Made by a program: the position numbers and the translations under genes
NCBI RefSeq assembly: GCF_019047785.1
Contig: NZ_CP077290.1
Location: forward strand, 2,790,001-2,854,000
Length of the DNA: 64,000 nt
Reading direction: 5' to 3'
Origin: Enterobacter cancerogenus
Lineage (GTDB): Bacteria > Pseudomonadota > Gammaproteobacteria > Enterobacterales > Enterobacteriaceae
The notes under the pieces: model-generated
Told to the model about the DNA's origin: nothing
Database searches by the model: none
What the model saw: the letters and a program-made list of their open reading frames with translations, nothing else
Shown here: piece by piece, positions 20,405-31,797 of the stretch
How positions within the stretch are numbered: position 1 is the first letter of the stretch
How the letters are laid out: each line of letters starts with the position of its first letter

Positions 20405-20802
20405 AATCGGAATCCTGAAGAAATTGAATGTTTTTTGTTAGCATGACCGCCCGTGACAGCCATGGTGCCCTGTAGACACGGTGTTAATTTATCGTTAACG
20501 AGCAAAAACGAGAAATATCGAAATCAAAATGTGTGGTCTGTGTCAATAAAATGAGCGTTTTCGCGCCATAAAGCGCGTTTTTGCATCACGACAGGAATGA
20601 GAGCTGAATCATTTCATTAACTAAAGAGTTAACAATTTAGGGGTATATGCCGCGAACGCACCAGGATGACACTGAAAAGTGTTGCAAAGCGCGATCTGCG
20701 CGGTCTGTCGCTGGACAGAGAGCGTCGCGCTCCATACAATCGACGCTATGTCGTGCGCGTTTACGTTAAAGCGTCGCCTTGCAATTCAGGAGAGGTAGCA
20801 TC
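20405..20802. promoter_or_regulatory. glpF / zapB divergent control region
   Basis: No gene is visible here. The glpF-proximal part (20480-20620) is AT-rich with repeated CGTTAACG- and AACGAG-type words resembling degenerate GlpR operators, plus a weak CRP-like TGTGG-N6-TCAAT near 20531-20546; none is strong alone. The zapB-proximal part holds a clear promoter (listed separately). The middle, about 20590-20700, shows nothing I recognise. Confidence 0.45.
20712..20740 (+). promoter_or_regulatory. Predicted sigma-70 promoter of zapB
   Basis: TGGACA (20712-20717), 17 bases, TACAAT (20735-20740), about 60 bases before the zapB start. Confidence 0.6.
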
Positions 20803-21042
20803 ATGTCTTTAGAAGTGTTTGAGAAACTGGAATCGAAAGTACAGCAGGCGATCGACACCATCACCCTGCTGCAGATGGAAATTGAAGAGCTGAAAGAGAA
20901 GAACAACTCCCTGTCACAGGAAGTTCAGAATGCTCAGCACAGCCGCGAAGAACTGGAGCGTGAAAACCACCAGCTGCGCGAACAGCAGAATGGCTGGCAG
21001 GATCGTCTGCAGGCGCTTCTGGGACGTATGGAAGAAGTGTAA
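20803..21042 (+). CDS. zapB: Cell division protein ZapB
   Basis: ZapB is a small, abundant coiled-coil protein that binds ZapA and strengthens the FtsZ ring, linking it to MatP-bound chromosome termini. The 79-residue product is heptad-rich over almost its full length ([16 protein letters not shown] ... [11 protein letters not shown]). ATG 20803 follows AGGAGAGG at 20788-20795; E. coli ZapB has two more N-terminal residues. It is divergent from glpF and followed by a strong terminator. Confidence 0.95.
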   Translation: MSLEVFEKLESKVQQAIDTITLLQMEIEELKEKNNSLSQEVQNAQHSREELERENHQLREQQNGWQDRLQALLGRMEEV

Positions 21043-21056
21043 TTCCGAATTTGTAC

Positions 21057-21086
21057 AAAAGGCACGCTAAATGCGTGCCTTTTTTA
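21057..21086 (+). terminator. zapB rho-independent terminator
   Basis: AAAAGGCACGC-TAAAT-GCGTGCCTTTTTT: an eight-base GC-rich stem with A and T flanks, 14 bases after the zapB stop. Confidence 0.9.
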
Positions 21087-21185
21087 TTTCATCGAAATAG
21101 ACTCGCTTGATACGACAACTCACACGGAACGCGAGATGACGAAACGAAGCGATATTGTCGATAACACTTTTCATGAATTGCGCGT

Positions 21186-21572
21186 ATGAAGAAATATTTC
21201 CTTGTTTTAACGTTCTCTGCGCTGGCGATACTTTATTGTGTTTTGATGACGCGTTCCTTCATGGATGAGGAATACACGCAACGTGATTTTCTTCAATATT
21301 ATTTATTAACACCTGAACCGCTCAGGCAGGCACCCAGGCTTGCATCGCACTGGTATTTCACCCGTCACGCCGATGAGGGAAGTGGCTTGCAGATCAGTAC
21401 GCTTACGTTTACGGATATTGAAGGGGATAAAATCCAGTCGATAGCTGAAAAGCTCAATGCTTATATTAATAGCTATCCCGACCGTCGTGTTCAGATGGGG
21501 ATTGCTGTCGAGGAGCGGAAGGGAACGTATGAACTTCGTATCACCCATTATGAATCGGGTGAAGATAAATAA
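21186..21572 (+). CDS. Unrecognised small membrane-anchored protein
   Basis: A 128-residue open frame that I do not recognise. It has one N-terminal hydrophobic segment (about 4-21, KYFLVLTFSALAILYCVLM) and no lipobox, then a charged soluble part with alternating strand/helix character. The topology suggests anchoring in the inner membrane with the rest in the periplasm. Support for being real: full-length open frame, flanking terminators of its own (21057 before, 21577 after), plausible amino-acid composition. Against: the ribosome site before ATG 21186 is weak and codons are less GC-rich than in its neighbours. E. coli K-12 has no gene between zapB and rraA. No function is proposed. Confidence 0.7.
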   Translation: MKKYFLVLTFSALAILYCVLMTRSFMDEEYTQRDFLQYYLLTPEPLRQAPRLASHWYFTRHADEGSGLQISTLTFTDIEGDKIQSIAEKLNAYINSYPDRRVQMGIAVEERKGTYELRITHYESGEDK

Positions 21573-21576
21573 AAAA

Positions 21577-21605
21577 AAGGCCATCCGGTTTGCCGATGGC
21601 CTTTA
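21577..21605. terminator. Bidirectional terminator between the small unknown gene and rraA
   Basis: AAGGCCATC-CGGTTTGCC-GATGGCCTT with an A run before and TTTAT after; it can end transcription from either of the two convergent genes. Confidence 0.8.
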
Positions 21606-21608
21606 TCG

Positions 21609-22094
21609 TTACTCAATATCCAGCGCATCCTCAGAAAGGATAATCCCGGTATTGTCGGCATAGAGATGGTCGCCGGAGAAGAAGGTCACGCCGCCGAAAT
21701 TCACGCGGATGTCGCTTTCGCCGATGCCGTCACCTGCTGCACCCACCGGAATGGCTGCGATAGCCTGGATGCCGATATCCAGGTCTTCCAGATCGTCCAC
21801 CTGGCGCACGGAGCCGTAGACCACAATCCCTTCCCACTCGTTTTGCGCGGCAAGACGGGCAAGGTCAGCGTCGATCAGGGCGCGGCGCACTGAACCACCG
21901 CCATCGACCAGCAGAACGCGGCCACGGCCGTTCTGTTCGAGCAGATCGTACAGCAACCCGTTATCCTCGAAACATTTCACCGTGATGATTTGTCCGCCAA
22001 ACGACGACCGTCCACCAAAGTTGGAGAACAGCGGTTCAACGACGTTGACATCTTCCTGGTAGATGTCACAAAGCTCGGAGGTATCGTATTTCAT
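21609..22094 (-). CDS. rraA: Ribonuclease E activity regulator RraA
   Basis: RraA is a ring-shaped trimer that binds RNase E and lowers its activity, changing mRNA half-lives. The 161-residue length equals E. coli, and the sequence ([43 protein letters not shown]) is nearly identical. The fold is related to RraA-type aldolases, but the E. coli protein is not a methyltransferase, its old annotation as MenG. It lies 92 bases after menA on the same strand and may share its transcript. Confidence 0.95.
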   Translation of the reverse strand: MKYDTSELCDIYQEDVNVVEPLFSNFGGRSSFGGQIITVKCFEDNGLLYDLLEQNGRGRVLLVDGGGSVRRALIDADLARLAAQNEWEGIVVYGSVRQVDDLEDLDIGIQAIAAIPVGAAGDGIGESDIRVNFGGVTFFSGDHLYADNTGIILSEDALDIE

Positions 22095-22186
22095 AGGTTT
22101 AACGCTCAGTTGCTGCGAATGTGTTCAGTATATCGTGCGAAAGGCGTTGTTGGCAAAATCATCAATTGTTAATTGATATTTGTCAG

Positions 22187-23107
22187 TTAACGCAGCGTCT
22201 GGCTCAGGACAATCCCGATGACGAACAACAGGTTAGTTAACAGCGCCCCTTTTACCGTGCGTTCGAGCATCGGCGGCATGGCGGACGGGCTAAGTTCGCG
22301 CATCACGAAGCGCGCCTGTTTCACCAGCAGCGGTGCGGCGAGTATAAATAGCCAGCCCCACAGGCTGTGCAGTGAAATCAGGTTAAACAGCGCCAGGCAA
22401 ATCAGCGCCCCCATCAGCAGGCAGACGTGGTAGCGCCGTGCGTTTACCGGGCCGAGGCGCACCGCGAGCGTGTTCTTACCGTTTACGCGGTCGCTGTCGA
22501 TATCGCGCAGGTTGTTGATGTTGAGCACCGCCGTCGCCAGCAGGCCGCAGGCGGTCGCCGGCAGGAACAGGGCAGGGATCAGCGTATGCGTCTGTAAGTA
22601 CCAGCTCCCCATCACGCTCAGCCAGCCGAAGAAGACCAGGACTGAAATATCACCCAGACCGATATAGCCGTAGGGCCGCGTACCGACGGTATAGGTAATG
22701 GCCGCGATAATGGCGAGCAGGCCCAGCACCAGAAAGCCAATAAAATCACTGGTGGTTTTAGACGCTACCGTCACCAGCGCCAGGCCGGATACGCAAATCA
22801 GCGCCACGGTGATAATCAGCGCTCGTTTCATCTGCGCCTGGGTGATCACCCCTTTTTGCATCCCACGCAGTGGCCCGATGCGGTCAGGCTTGTCGCTGCC
22901 CTTTACCGCGTCGCCATAGTCGTTGGCGAGGTTGGAGAGGATTTGCAGCAGACCCGCGGTAATCAACGCCAGCCCCGCCACCCACGGATCGAAATGCCCT
23001 TGCCACCAGGCAAGCGCAGTACCGACGACGATCGCGGCGAAGGCCAAAGGAAGGGTTTTAGGGCGTAAACTTTCGAGCCACGCCTGAGTACGGCTGATAT
23101 CAGTCAT
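22187..23107 (-). CDS. menA: 1,4-dihydroxy-2-naphthoate polyprenyltransferase
   Basis: MenA attaches the octaprenyl chain to DHNA to make demethylmenaquinone, the quinone for anaerobic respiration. The 306-residue UbiA-family protein has about eight to nine helices and the two Asp-rich, Mg-binding loops: NLANDYGDAVKGSDKPDR (near 59-76) and LNINNLRDIDSDRVNGK (near 198-214). It follows hslU on the same strand, but a terminator lies between them. Confidence 0.96.
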   Translation of the reverse strand: MTDISRTQAWLESLRPKTLPLAFAAIVVGTALAWWQGHFDPWVAGLALITAGLLQILSNLANDYGDAVKGSDKPDRIGPLRGMQKGVITQAQMKRALIITVALICVSGLALVTVASKTTSDFIGFLVLGLLAIIAAITYTVGTRPYGYIGLGDISVLVFFGWLSVMGSWYLQTHTLIPALFLPATACGLLATAVLNINNLRDIDSDRVNGKNTLAVRLGPVNARRYHVCLLMGALICLALFNLISLHSLWGWLFILAAPLLVKQARFVMRELSPSAMPPMLERTVKGALLTNLLFVIGIVLSQTLR

Positions 23108-23119
23108 AGTTATTTAGCC

Positions 23120-23146
23120 AATAAAAATGGGGGCATTAGCCCCCAT
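23120..23146 (-). terminator. hslVU operon terminator
   Basis: Read on the minus strand: ATGGGGGC-TAAT-GCCCCCAT followed by TTTTAT, 30 bases after the hslU stop. Confidence 0.85.
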
Positions 23147-23175
23147 CAACAGTGATGAAAATGCAATAACCGCGA

Positions 23176-24507
23176 TTATAGGATAAAACGGCTCAGATCT
23201 TCATCTGCCACTAACGCATCCAGGTGTTTGCCCACATATTCTGCGTTGATGGTAATGCTTTCGCCATTGAGGTCGCTCGCATCATAAGAGATGTCTTCCA
23301 TCAGGCGTTCCAGTACGGTGTGCAGACGACGCGCGCCGATGTTCTCGGTCGTTTCGTTAACCTGCCATGCCGCCTGAGCGATGCGTTTAATGCCATCCTC
23401 GGTGAACTCGATGTTCACGCCTTCGGTTGCCATCAGCGCTTTGTACTGTACGGTCACAGAGGCGTTTGGCTCGGTCAGGATGCGCTCGAAATCTTCGGTG
23501 GTCAGCGCCTGCAGCTCAACGCGGATCGGCAGACGGCCCTGCAGTTCCGGGATCAGGTCAGACGGTTTGGCCACCTGGAACGCACCAGAGGCGATAAACA
23601 GGATGTGGTCGGTTTTGACCATACCATGTTTGGTGGAGACGGTGCAGCCTTCAACCAGCGGCAGCAGGTCGCGCTGAACGCCTTCACGGGAAACGTCCGG
23701 GCCTGAGGATTCACCGCGCTTACAGATTTTGTCGATTTCATCGATAAACACGATGCCGTGCTGCTCAACCGCGTCGATAGCATCCTGCTTCAGCTCTTCC
23801 GGGTTCACCAGCTTCGCCGCTTCTTCTTCGATCAGCAGCTTCATCGCGTCTTTGATTTTCAGCTTACGCGCTTTCTGCTTCTGGCCACCCAGGTTCTGGA
23901 ACATGGACTGCAGCTGGCTGGTCATCTCTTCCATGCCAGGAGGGGCCATGATTTCAACGCCCATTGGCGCAGCGGCGAGATCGATCTCAATCTCTTTGTC
24001 GTCCAGCTCGCCTTCGCGCAGCTTCTTGCGGAACGCCTGACGCGCCGCAGACGGCTCAGCCTGCTGTTCCGCCTGGCCCCAGTTGTTTTTGGCAGGTGGG
24101 ATCAGCACGTCGAGAATACGCTCTTCGGCCATCTCTTCGGCGCGATAGCGGTTCTTCTCGATAGCCTGAACGCGCACCATCTTGATCGCCGAATCGGTCA
24201 GATCGCGGATGATGGAGTCCACTTCTTTACCCACATAGCCCACCTCGGTGAACTTGGTGGCTTCAACTTTGATGAACGGCGCGTTAGCCAGCTTCGCCAG
24301 ACGACGGGCGATTTCGGTTTTACCGACGCCGGTCGGGCCGATCATCAGAATGTTTTTTGGGGTCACTTCATGGCGCAGCTCTTCATCAAGCTGCATACGA
24401 CGCCAGCGGTTACGCAGGGCAATCGCCACGGAACGCTTGGCATTGTCCTGGCCGATAATGTGTTTATTCAGTTCGCTGACAATTTCGCGTGGGGTCATTT
24501 CAGACAT
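23176..24507 (-). CDS. hslU: ATPase subunit of HslUV protease
   Basis: HslU is the AAA+ unfoldase that feeds proteins such as SulA and RcsA into HslV. The 443-residue protein shows Walker A GPTGVGKT (57-64), the pore loop GYVG (90-93), the inserted I domain (about 110-240), Walker [11 protein letters not shown] (near 250) and the C-terminal tail DLSRFIL that docks into HslV. It follows hslV by nine bases in one operon driven by a heat-shock promoter. Confidence 0.97.
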   Translation of the reverse strand: MSEMTPREIVSELNKHIIGQDNAKRSVAIALRNRWRRMQLDEELRHEVTPKNILMIGPTGVGKTEIARRLAKLANAPFIKVEATKFTEVGYVGKEVDSIIRDLTDSAIKMVRVQAIEKNRYRAEEMAEERILDVLIPPAKNNWGQAEQQAEPSAARQAFRKKLREGELDDKEIEIDLAAAPMGVEIMAPPGMEEMTSQLQSMFQNLGGQKQKARKLKIKDAMKLLIEEEAAKLVNPEELKQDAIDAVEQHGIVFIDEIDKICKRGESSGPDVSREGVQRDLLPLVEGCTVSTKHGMVKTDHILFIASGAFQVAKPSDLIPELQGRLPIRVELQALTTEDFERILTEPNASVTVQYKALMATEGVNIEFTEDGIKRIAQAAWQVNETTENIGARRLHTVLERLMEDISYDASDLNGESITINAEYVGKHLDALVADEDLSRFIL

Positions 24508-24516
24508 GGGAGATCC

Positions 24517-25047
24517 TTACGCTTTAGACGGTAATTCTTCGATGGTGTGATTGTGGTTGGTATAGATGCAGATATCACCTGCAATATCCAACGCTTTCAC
24601 CGCGATATCGCGCGCGTTCATGTCGGTATTTTCCAACAGCGCGCGGGCAGCTGCCTGAGCGTATGGGCCGCCAGAGCCGATGGCAATCAGGTCGTTTTCT
24701 GGCTGGATCACGTCACCGTTACCGGTGATGATCAGCGAGGCGTTTTCGTCGGCCACGGCCAGCAGCGCTTCGAGCTTGCGCAGCATGCGGTCGGTACGCC
24801 AGTCTTTCGCCAGCTCAACGGCGGCTTTCACCAGATGACCCTGGTGCATTTCCAGTTTGCGTTCAAACAGTTCAAACAGCGTGAAGGCATCGGCAGTGCC
24901 GCCTGCAAAACCGGCGATCACTTTGTCGTTATAGAGACGACGCACTTTCTTCACGTTGCCTTTCATGACGGTATTACCCAGCGTGGCCTGGCCGTCCCCG
25001 GCAATTACCACCTGGCCGTTACGGCGTACACTTACTATTGTTGTCAC
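24517..25047 (-). CDS. hslV: Peptidase subunit of HslUV protease
   Basis: HslV is a proteasome-like threonine peptidase forming two stacked hexamers. After loss of the initiator Met, the N-terminal Thr of [11 protein letters not shown] is the nucleophile; [15 protein letters not shown] contains the conserved active-site region. The 176-residue length equals E. coli. It is the first gene of hslVU, with a sigma-32 promoter and a stable hairpin in its leader. Confidence 0.97.
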   Translation of the reverse strand: MTTIVSVRRNGQVVIAGDGQATLGNTVMKGNVKKVRRLYNDKVIAGFAGGTADAFTLFELFERKLEMHQGHLVKAAVELAKDWRTDRMLRKLEALLAVADENASLIITGNGDVIQPENDLIAIGSGGPYAQAAARALLENTDMNARDIAVKALDIAGDICIYTNHNHTIEELPSKA

Positions 25048-25082
25048 GAGCAGACCCCCTGGTTACAGAATCGGGAAACAGA

Positions 25083-25106
25083 AGCCCTGAGCCTGTGCTC
25101 AGGGCT
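25083..25106 (-). other. Stable hairpin in the hslV 5' UTR
   Basis: A perfect ten-base stem (AGCCCTGAGC with GCTCAGGGCT) and four-base loop lie between the sigma-32 promoter and the hslV start. In E. coli a 5' UTR stem-loop is reported to stabilise hslVU mRNA; this is the likely equivalent. Confidence 0.7.
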
Positions 25107-25117
25107 GAATAGAATGA

Positions 25118-25146
25118 TAGATGGGGGGGATTTTGGGGGTTTCAAC
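25118..25146 (-). promoter_or_regulatory. Sigma-32 heat-shock promoter of hslVU
   Basis: On the minus strand GTTGAAA (25146-25140), 13 bases, CCCCATCTA (25126-25118), close to the heat-shock consensus CTTGAAA-N13-17-CCCCATNT. The -35 element overlaps the ftsN stop codon. Confidence 0.8.
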
Positions 25147-26146
25147 CCCCGGAAGCGAGTCGAATGCAGTTTGTGTGGCCCGCGACCTTCAGACGGGAAA
25201 TGGTGCCATCGGCATTTTCTTTGCCTTTCACCGGACCAATCACCACGCGATTCCAGCCGTTATTGGTGGTAATGCGTGAATCAAACCCTTCGAACGCCAG
25301 CTGAGCACGGACGGTTTCCGCCTGCTCTGCGCCTTTAAACGAACCACACTGCACCATCCAGCGACGTTCATCTTTTTTCTCAGCCGTTTGCTTCGGCGCT
25401 TCGGTCTCTTTGGTGACCGGTGCGGCCTGCTGCGTATTCGGCTGCTGCGCGGTGGTATGCGCCGGCGTTTGCAGCAGATCCTGATACGGCTGGGCGGCTT
25501 GCTTTTGCGGCTGCGCTTTTGGCTGCTGGGCAGGCTGCGTTTGTACCGTGCGCGTTTGCTGCTGCGGCTGCTGATAAGGCTGTTCCGTCACCCGCGGCTG
25601 CGAGCGAGGCTGCTGTACCGGCTGGGTTTGCGCCCACTGCTGCTGTTGCTGCTGTTGGATCTGAGCCTGGCGCTGACGCTGCAACTGCAATGTTTGTTGA
25701 CGCTGAGCGGGCGTTTGTTCATTCCACGGGACTTCGTTCAGCTGCGTTGGCTGCTGGCGCATATCGGCCTGCATCTGGGCCAAGAGCTGACGCTGTTCAT
25801 CCGTGAGCTGATCGGCGTTCTTCACTTCGCCACCGGCGGACGGTTCGGTAGGCGCACGCACCCCCGGCTGGCGGCTTTCCAGCTCTTTAATGTAACGCCA
25901 GCGTTCTTCAGGTTTTGGCGGTAAGCCATTGCCGACCACTTTGTTGCCCTGAAGCGCCTCGGACTCTTCTTTCTTATGGTGCGTGATAAAGTACAGGCCA
26001 CCAATAAAGGCGACCAGTACAGCCGCAGCAATAGCGACCATCGCTGGCGAGACAGCAGGCAGGCTACGTTGCTTGTTCCTTGAGCCACTCTTTTTGCGTC
26101 GCGAAGGTGCCGGCTGGCCGCGACGTACATAATCTCGTTGTGCCAC
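25142..26146 (-). CDS. ftsN: Cell division protein FtsN
   Basis: FtsN is the last essential division protein to arrive and triggers septal wall synthesis through FtsA and FtsQLB. The 334-residue bitopic protein has a short basic cytoplasmic N-terminus (MAQRDYVRRGQPAPSRRKK), one membrane helix (about 35-55), a long Gln/Pro-rich periplasmic linker (about 120-250) and a C-terminal SPOR domain (about 258-334, WMVQCGSFKGAEQAETVRAQ) that binds denuded glycan. E. coli FtsN is shorter (319); the difference is in the repetitive linker, which has a run of seven Gln. Confidence 0.95.
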   Translation of the reverse strand: MAQRDYVRRGQPAPSRRKKSGSRNKQRSLPAVSPAMVAIAAAVLVAFIGGLYFITHHKKEESEALQGNKVVGNGLPPKPEERWRYIKELESRQPGVRAPTEPSAGGEVKNADQLTDEQRQLLAQMQADMRQQPTQLNEVPWNEQTPAQRQQTLQLQRQRQAQIQQQQQQQWAQTQPVQQPRSQPRVTEQPYQQPQQQTRTVQTQPAQQPKAQPQKQAAQPYQDLLQTPAHTTAQQPNTQQAAPVTKETEAPKQTAEKKDERRWMVQCGSFKGAEQAETVRAQLAFEGFDSRITTNNGWNRVVIGPVKGKENADGTISRLKVAGHTNCIRLASGG

Positions 26147-26238
26147 TATCGTTTCGCTGTATTTATTCGTTCGTCAGCCCGCCATGTTACTTAAGCGGCG
26201 GGGCTTTGACCAGACAGTGAGTCTTAAAGAGGTTTACT

Positions 26239-27264
26239 TTAAGTCAATGCCTGGGTAGAGCCGCGCACAATTAGCTCGCAGTCGAGCAGTCGCGAGCCGC
26301 TGCTAACTGTTTGACCATGCAGTTGATCCAGCAAAAGCAGCATCGCTTCACGGCCAATCTGGTAGCGGGGTTGTGCAACGGTTGAGAGCGGTGGATCGCA
26401 AAATTCCGAAAGCGAAATATTATCGAAGCCGATAATCGACAAGTCTTTCGGCACGCGCAGCCCACGGCGTTTGGCATAAGACAAGGCCCCCAGCGCCATG
26501 ACGTCGCTGTGACAGAACACGGCGGTAGGTGGCTCCGGCAGCGCCAGCAGTTTCTCCAGCGCCTGCCCGCCCGCTTCATAGGTGAAATCCCCACGAGCAA
26601 TATAGTGCGGATCGACGACGGCACCGGCGCGACGCAGCGCCTGAACATAACCCTGCAGGCGATAATGGCACAGCGGCATCTCTTCCGGGCCAGCGATACA
26701 ACCGATGCGCTTATGCCCCAGCTCCTGAAGATAGTTCACGGCATTAAAGGCGGCGGTGAGGTTGTCGATATGCACGGTCGGCAGTTCAAGTTCCGGCGCG
26801 AACTCGTTAGCCATCACCATCGGCGGTAAATTGCGTTGTTCTTCGATGCTGGCGTCAAACGGCAGGCGAGAGCCAAGCAGCAGCATGCCGTCGATCTGCT
26901 TGGTGATAATAAGGTCGATAAAGGTCTTTTCCTGCTGGTTCTGATGGGCGCAGTCGCCAATCAGAACGAGGTAGCCTTGTTCCGCCGCCGTGACTTCAAT
27001 ACCGCGGATAATTTCGCTGAAGAAGGGATCGCAGATGTCCGGGACAATCACCAGGATAGTGCGCGATTCGTTACGCTTCACGTTACGACCCATCGCCTGC
27101 GGGAAATACCCGACTTCCAGGGCCGCCTGCTCCACCCGATGGCGGGTCGCCTGGGAGACTTTATCCGGGTTCATTAATGCGCGGGACACGGTTGCCGTAG
27201 AAACTTGCGCTTTCTCGGCAACGTCTTTCATGGTCGCCGAGGCAACCTCTTTCCTGGACTTCAA
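26239..27264 (-). CDS. cytR: LacI-family nucleoside-regulon repressor CytR
   Basis: CytR represses nucleoside uptake and breakdown genes together with CRP and is induced by cytidine. The 341 residues equal E. coli. The LacI-type helix-turn-helix is at about 11-35 (TMKDVAEKAQVSTATVSRALM), with the hinge near VKRNESRTILVIVPD, then the periplasmic-binding-protein-like effector domain with SIIGFDNISLSEFCDPPL. It lies 92 bases before ftsN and 120 bases after priA on the same strand, and probably has its own promoter. Confidence 0.96.
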   Translation of the reverse strand: MKSRKEVASATMKDVAEKAQVSTATVSRALMNPDKVSQATRHRVEQAALEVGYFPQAMGRNVKRNESRTILVIVPDICDPFFSEIIRGIEVTAAEQGYLVLIGDCAHQNQQEKTFIDLIITKQIDGMLLLGSRLPFDASIEEQRNLPPMVMANEFAPELELPTVHIDNLTAAFNAVNYLQELGHKRIGCIAGPEEMPLCHYRLQGYVQALRRAGAVVDPHYIARGDFTYEAGGQALEKLLALPEPPTAVFCHSDVMALGALSYAKRRGLRVPKDLSIIGFDNISLSEFCDPPLSTVAQPRYQIGREAMLLLLDQLHGQTVSSGSRLLDCELIVRGSTQALT

Positions 27265-27384
27265 CGTCTTCTCCTCGCATGAACACCGAACTTCTCACCT
27301 TGCCATTTTTACAGATTGTTAATGGAATCGGTTACAGAATTTTCATGAAAAGTGTGAGGGATGTTGGATTTTTTCGATCCGTAT

Positions 27385-29709
<2,325 letters not shown>

Positions 29710-29780
29710 TTACATTCAACATCGCGTGGTGTCTGGCGTTAGGGCTGGAAGAGCGACGCGGCCTTAACTGAGGTTCTCCC

Positions 29781-29993
29781 ATGAAAAAAGATATTCACCC
29801 GAAATACGAAATGATTACTGCAAACTGTTCTTGCGGTAACTCTATCCAGATCCGCTCTACCGTGGGCCACGATCTGAACCTGGACGTGTGCGGCAAATGC
29901 CACCCGTTCTACACTGGTAAGCAGCGTGATGTTGCAACCGGTGGCCGTGTTGACCGCTTCAACAAGCGTTTCAGCATCCCGGGCGCTAAGTAA
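29781..29993 (+). CDS. rpmE: 50S ribosomal protein L31, zinc form
   Basis: L31 bridges the two ribosomal subunits. The 70-residue protein has the zinc ligands Cys16, Cys18 (NCSCGNS), Cys37 and Cys40 (DVCGKCHPF), so it is the C+ form used when zinc is plentiful. A GAGGTT site precedes the ATG. It is divergent from priA and ends at a strong terminator; yiiX, which follows in K-12, is absent. Confidence 0.98.
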   Translation: MKKDIHPKYEMITANCSCGNSIQIRSTVGHDLNLDVCGKCHPFYTGKQRDVATGGRVDRFNKRFSIPGAK

Positions 29994-30001
29994 GTTTCCC
30001 G

Positions 30002-30030
30002 AAAAAAAGGCACCGCAAGGTGCCTTTTTT
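30002..30030 (+). terminator. rpmE terminator
   Basis: AAAAAAGGCACC-GCAA-GGTGCCTTTTTT, symmetric, so it may also end the convergent metJ transcript. Confidence 0.9.
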
Positions 30031-30041
30031 GTATCCGCTAA

Positions 30042-30359
30042 TCAGTATTCCCACGTATCCGGGTCGATACCCAGTTCACGCATGATCACCTTCGCCTCTT
30101 CCGGAATTTCATCACTACGCTCTTTGCGCAGATCGTCGTCGTTTGGCAACGGTTGGCCGGTAAACGCGTGCAGGAATGCTTCGCACAGCAGCTCGCTGTT
30201 CGTCGCGTGACGCAGGTTGTTCACCTGACGACGCGTACGTTCATCGGTGAGGATCTTCAACACTTTCAGAGGAATGGAAACCGTAATTTTCTTTACTTGC
30301 TCACTCTTCTTACCGTGCTCAGCGTATGGGCTGATATATTCGCCGCTCCATTCAGCCAT
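30042..30359 (-). CDS. metJ: Methionine repressor MetJ
   Basis: MetJ is a ribbon-helix-helix dimer that, with S-adenosylmethionine, binds tandem met boxes and shuts methionine synthesis. The 105 residues equal E. coli and are nearly identical: the DNA-contacting beta strand is in [15 protein letters not shown] (near 23-37), followed by [24 protein letters not shown]. It is divergent from metB across a 275-base region holding met boxes that serve both genes. Confidence 0.98.
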   Translation of the reverse strand: MAEWSGEYISPYAEHGKKSEQVKKITVSIPLKVLKILTDERTRRQVNNLRHATNSELLCEAFLHAFTGQPLPNDDDLRKERSDEIPEEAKVIMRELGIDPDTWEY

Positions 30360-30549
30360 GAGATACCTTTAATCCTCTCAGTCATTAATCTAAAGGTGCA
30401 AAACCGTAACTGACGGTTCTGAACCGGAATCTTGTGTAGTTTACCGTAGAGACGATACCGTGGCACGGATATTGCCGCTGCAGCGTGCACTAAAGCATAT
30501 AATTTTAACGGCTATTTGCGCATTGCTCAATCTATACGCAAAGAAGTTT

Positions 30550-30581
30550 AGATGTCCAGATGTATTGACGTCCATACTTTC
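30550..30581. promoter_or_regulatory. MetJ operator: tandem met boxes at metB/metJ
   Basis: Four adjoining eight-base units near AGACGTCT: AGATGTCC, AGATGTAT, TGACGTCC, ATACTTTC, about 55 bases before metB. Tandem repetition without gaps is the MetJ binding pattern. Confidence 0.85.
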
Positions 30582-30634
30582 AATGTTTACTCTGGTGCCT
30601 GACTTTTCACCTAATTAGCCAGGAAGCCTTCACC

Positions 30635-31795
30635 ATGACGCGTAAACAGGCCACCATCGCAGTGCGTAGCGGATTGAATGATGACGAGCAGTACGGCTGT
30701 GTTGTCCCGCCTATTCACCTCTCCAGTACGTATAATTTCACCGGATTTAATGAACCCCGTGCGCATGACTACTCGCGTCGCGGCAACCCGACGCGTGATG
30801 TTACCCAGCGTGCGCTGGCGGAGCTGGAAGGTGGCGCAGGGGCGGTACTGACCAATACCGGCATGTCGGCGATCCACCTGGTGACCACCGTCTTCCTGAA
30901 ACCTGGCGACCTTCTGGTTGCGCCGCACGACTGCTACGGCGGCAGCTATCGTCTGTTTGACAGCCTGGCAAAACGCGGCTGCTACCGCGTGCTGTTTGTC
31001 GATCAAAACGACGAACAGGCGCTAAAACAGGCGCTTGCAGAGCAGCCGAAGCTGGTGCTGGTGGAAAGTCCAAGCAATCCATTGCTGCGCGTTGTCGATA
31101 TTGCGAAAATTTGTCAGCTCGCAAGGGATGCGGGAGCGATAAGTGTAGTGGATAATACGTTCCTCAGTCCGGCCCTTCAGAACCCGCTGGCACTGGGTGC
31201 AGATCTGGTATTGCATTCATGCACTAAATATCTGAACGGCCATTCTGACGTGGTGGCGGGCGTGGTGATTGCAAAAGATCCCGACGTTGTCACTGAACTG
31301 GCATGGTGGGCCAATAATATTGGCGTCACCGCGGGTGCCTTCGACAGCTACCTGCTGTTACGCGGCATTCGCACGCTGTCCCCACGCATGGAGGTGGCGC
31401 AGCGTAACGCCCAGGCGATCGTGGATTTCCTGCAAACACAGCCGCTGGTGAAGAAACTGTATCACCCGTCGCTGCCGGAAAATCAGGGCCACGAGATTGC
31501 CGCGCGCCAGCAGAAAGGGTTTGGCGCGATGTTAAGTTTTGAACTGGACGGCGACGAGCAAACGCTGCGTCGCTTCCTGAGCGGGCTGTCATTGTTTACG
31601 CTGGCGGAATCCTTAGGTGGGGTTGAAAGCTTGATCTCCCACGCCGCGACCATGACGCACGCAGGTATGGCACCGGAAGCCCGTGCCGCCGCCGGTATTT
31701 CTGAGACGCTGCTGCGTATCTCAACCGGTATTGAAGATTCTGAAGATTTAATTGCCGATCTGGAAAATGGCTTCCGGGTCGCAGCCAAGGGGTAA
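30635..31795 (+). CDS. metB: Cystathionine gamma-synthase
   Basis: MetB joins O-succinylhomoserine and cysteine to cystathionine, a PLP enzyme of methionine synthesis. The 386-residue protein equals E. coli in length; the PLP lysine lies in LVLHSCTKYLNGHSDVV (near residue 198), with SRRGNPTRD and NTGMSAIHL as other PLP-pocket motifs. It is first in the metBL operon: the metL ATG comes two bases after its stop. Repressed by MetJ through the boxes upstream. Confidence 0.97.
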   Translation: MTRKQATIAVRSGLNDDEQYGCVVPPIHLSSTYNFTGFNEPRAHDYSRRGNPTRDVTQRALAELEGGAGAVLTNTGMSAIHLVTTVFLKPGDLLVAPHDCYGGSYRLFDSLAKRGCYRVLFVDQNDEQALKQALAEQPKLVLVESPSNPLLRVVDIAKICQLARDAGAISVVDNTFLSPALQNPLALGADLVLHSCTKYLNGHSDVVAGVVIAKDPDVVTELAWWANNIGVTAGAFDSYLLLRGIRTLSPRMEVAQRNAQAIVDFLQTQPLVKKLYHPSLPENQGHEIAARQQKGFGAMLSFELDGDEQTLRRFLSGLSLFTLAESLGGVESLISHAATMTHAGMAPEARAAAGISETLLRISTGIEDSEDLIADLENGFRVAAKG

Positions 31796-31797
31796 TC

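Noticed and set aside
25388..25924. Leu/Arg-rich plus-strand frame opposite ftsN
   Set aside because: Composition comes from reading the Gln-rich CAG/CTG repeats of ftsN backwards; no ribosome site.
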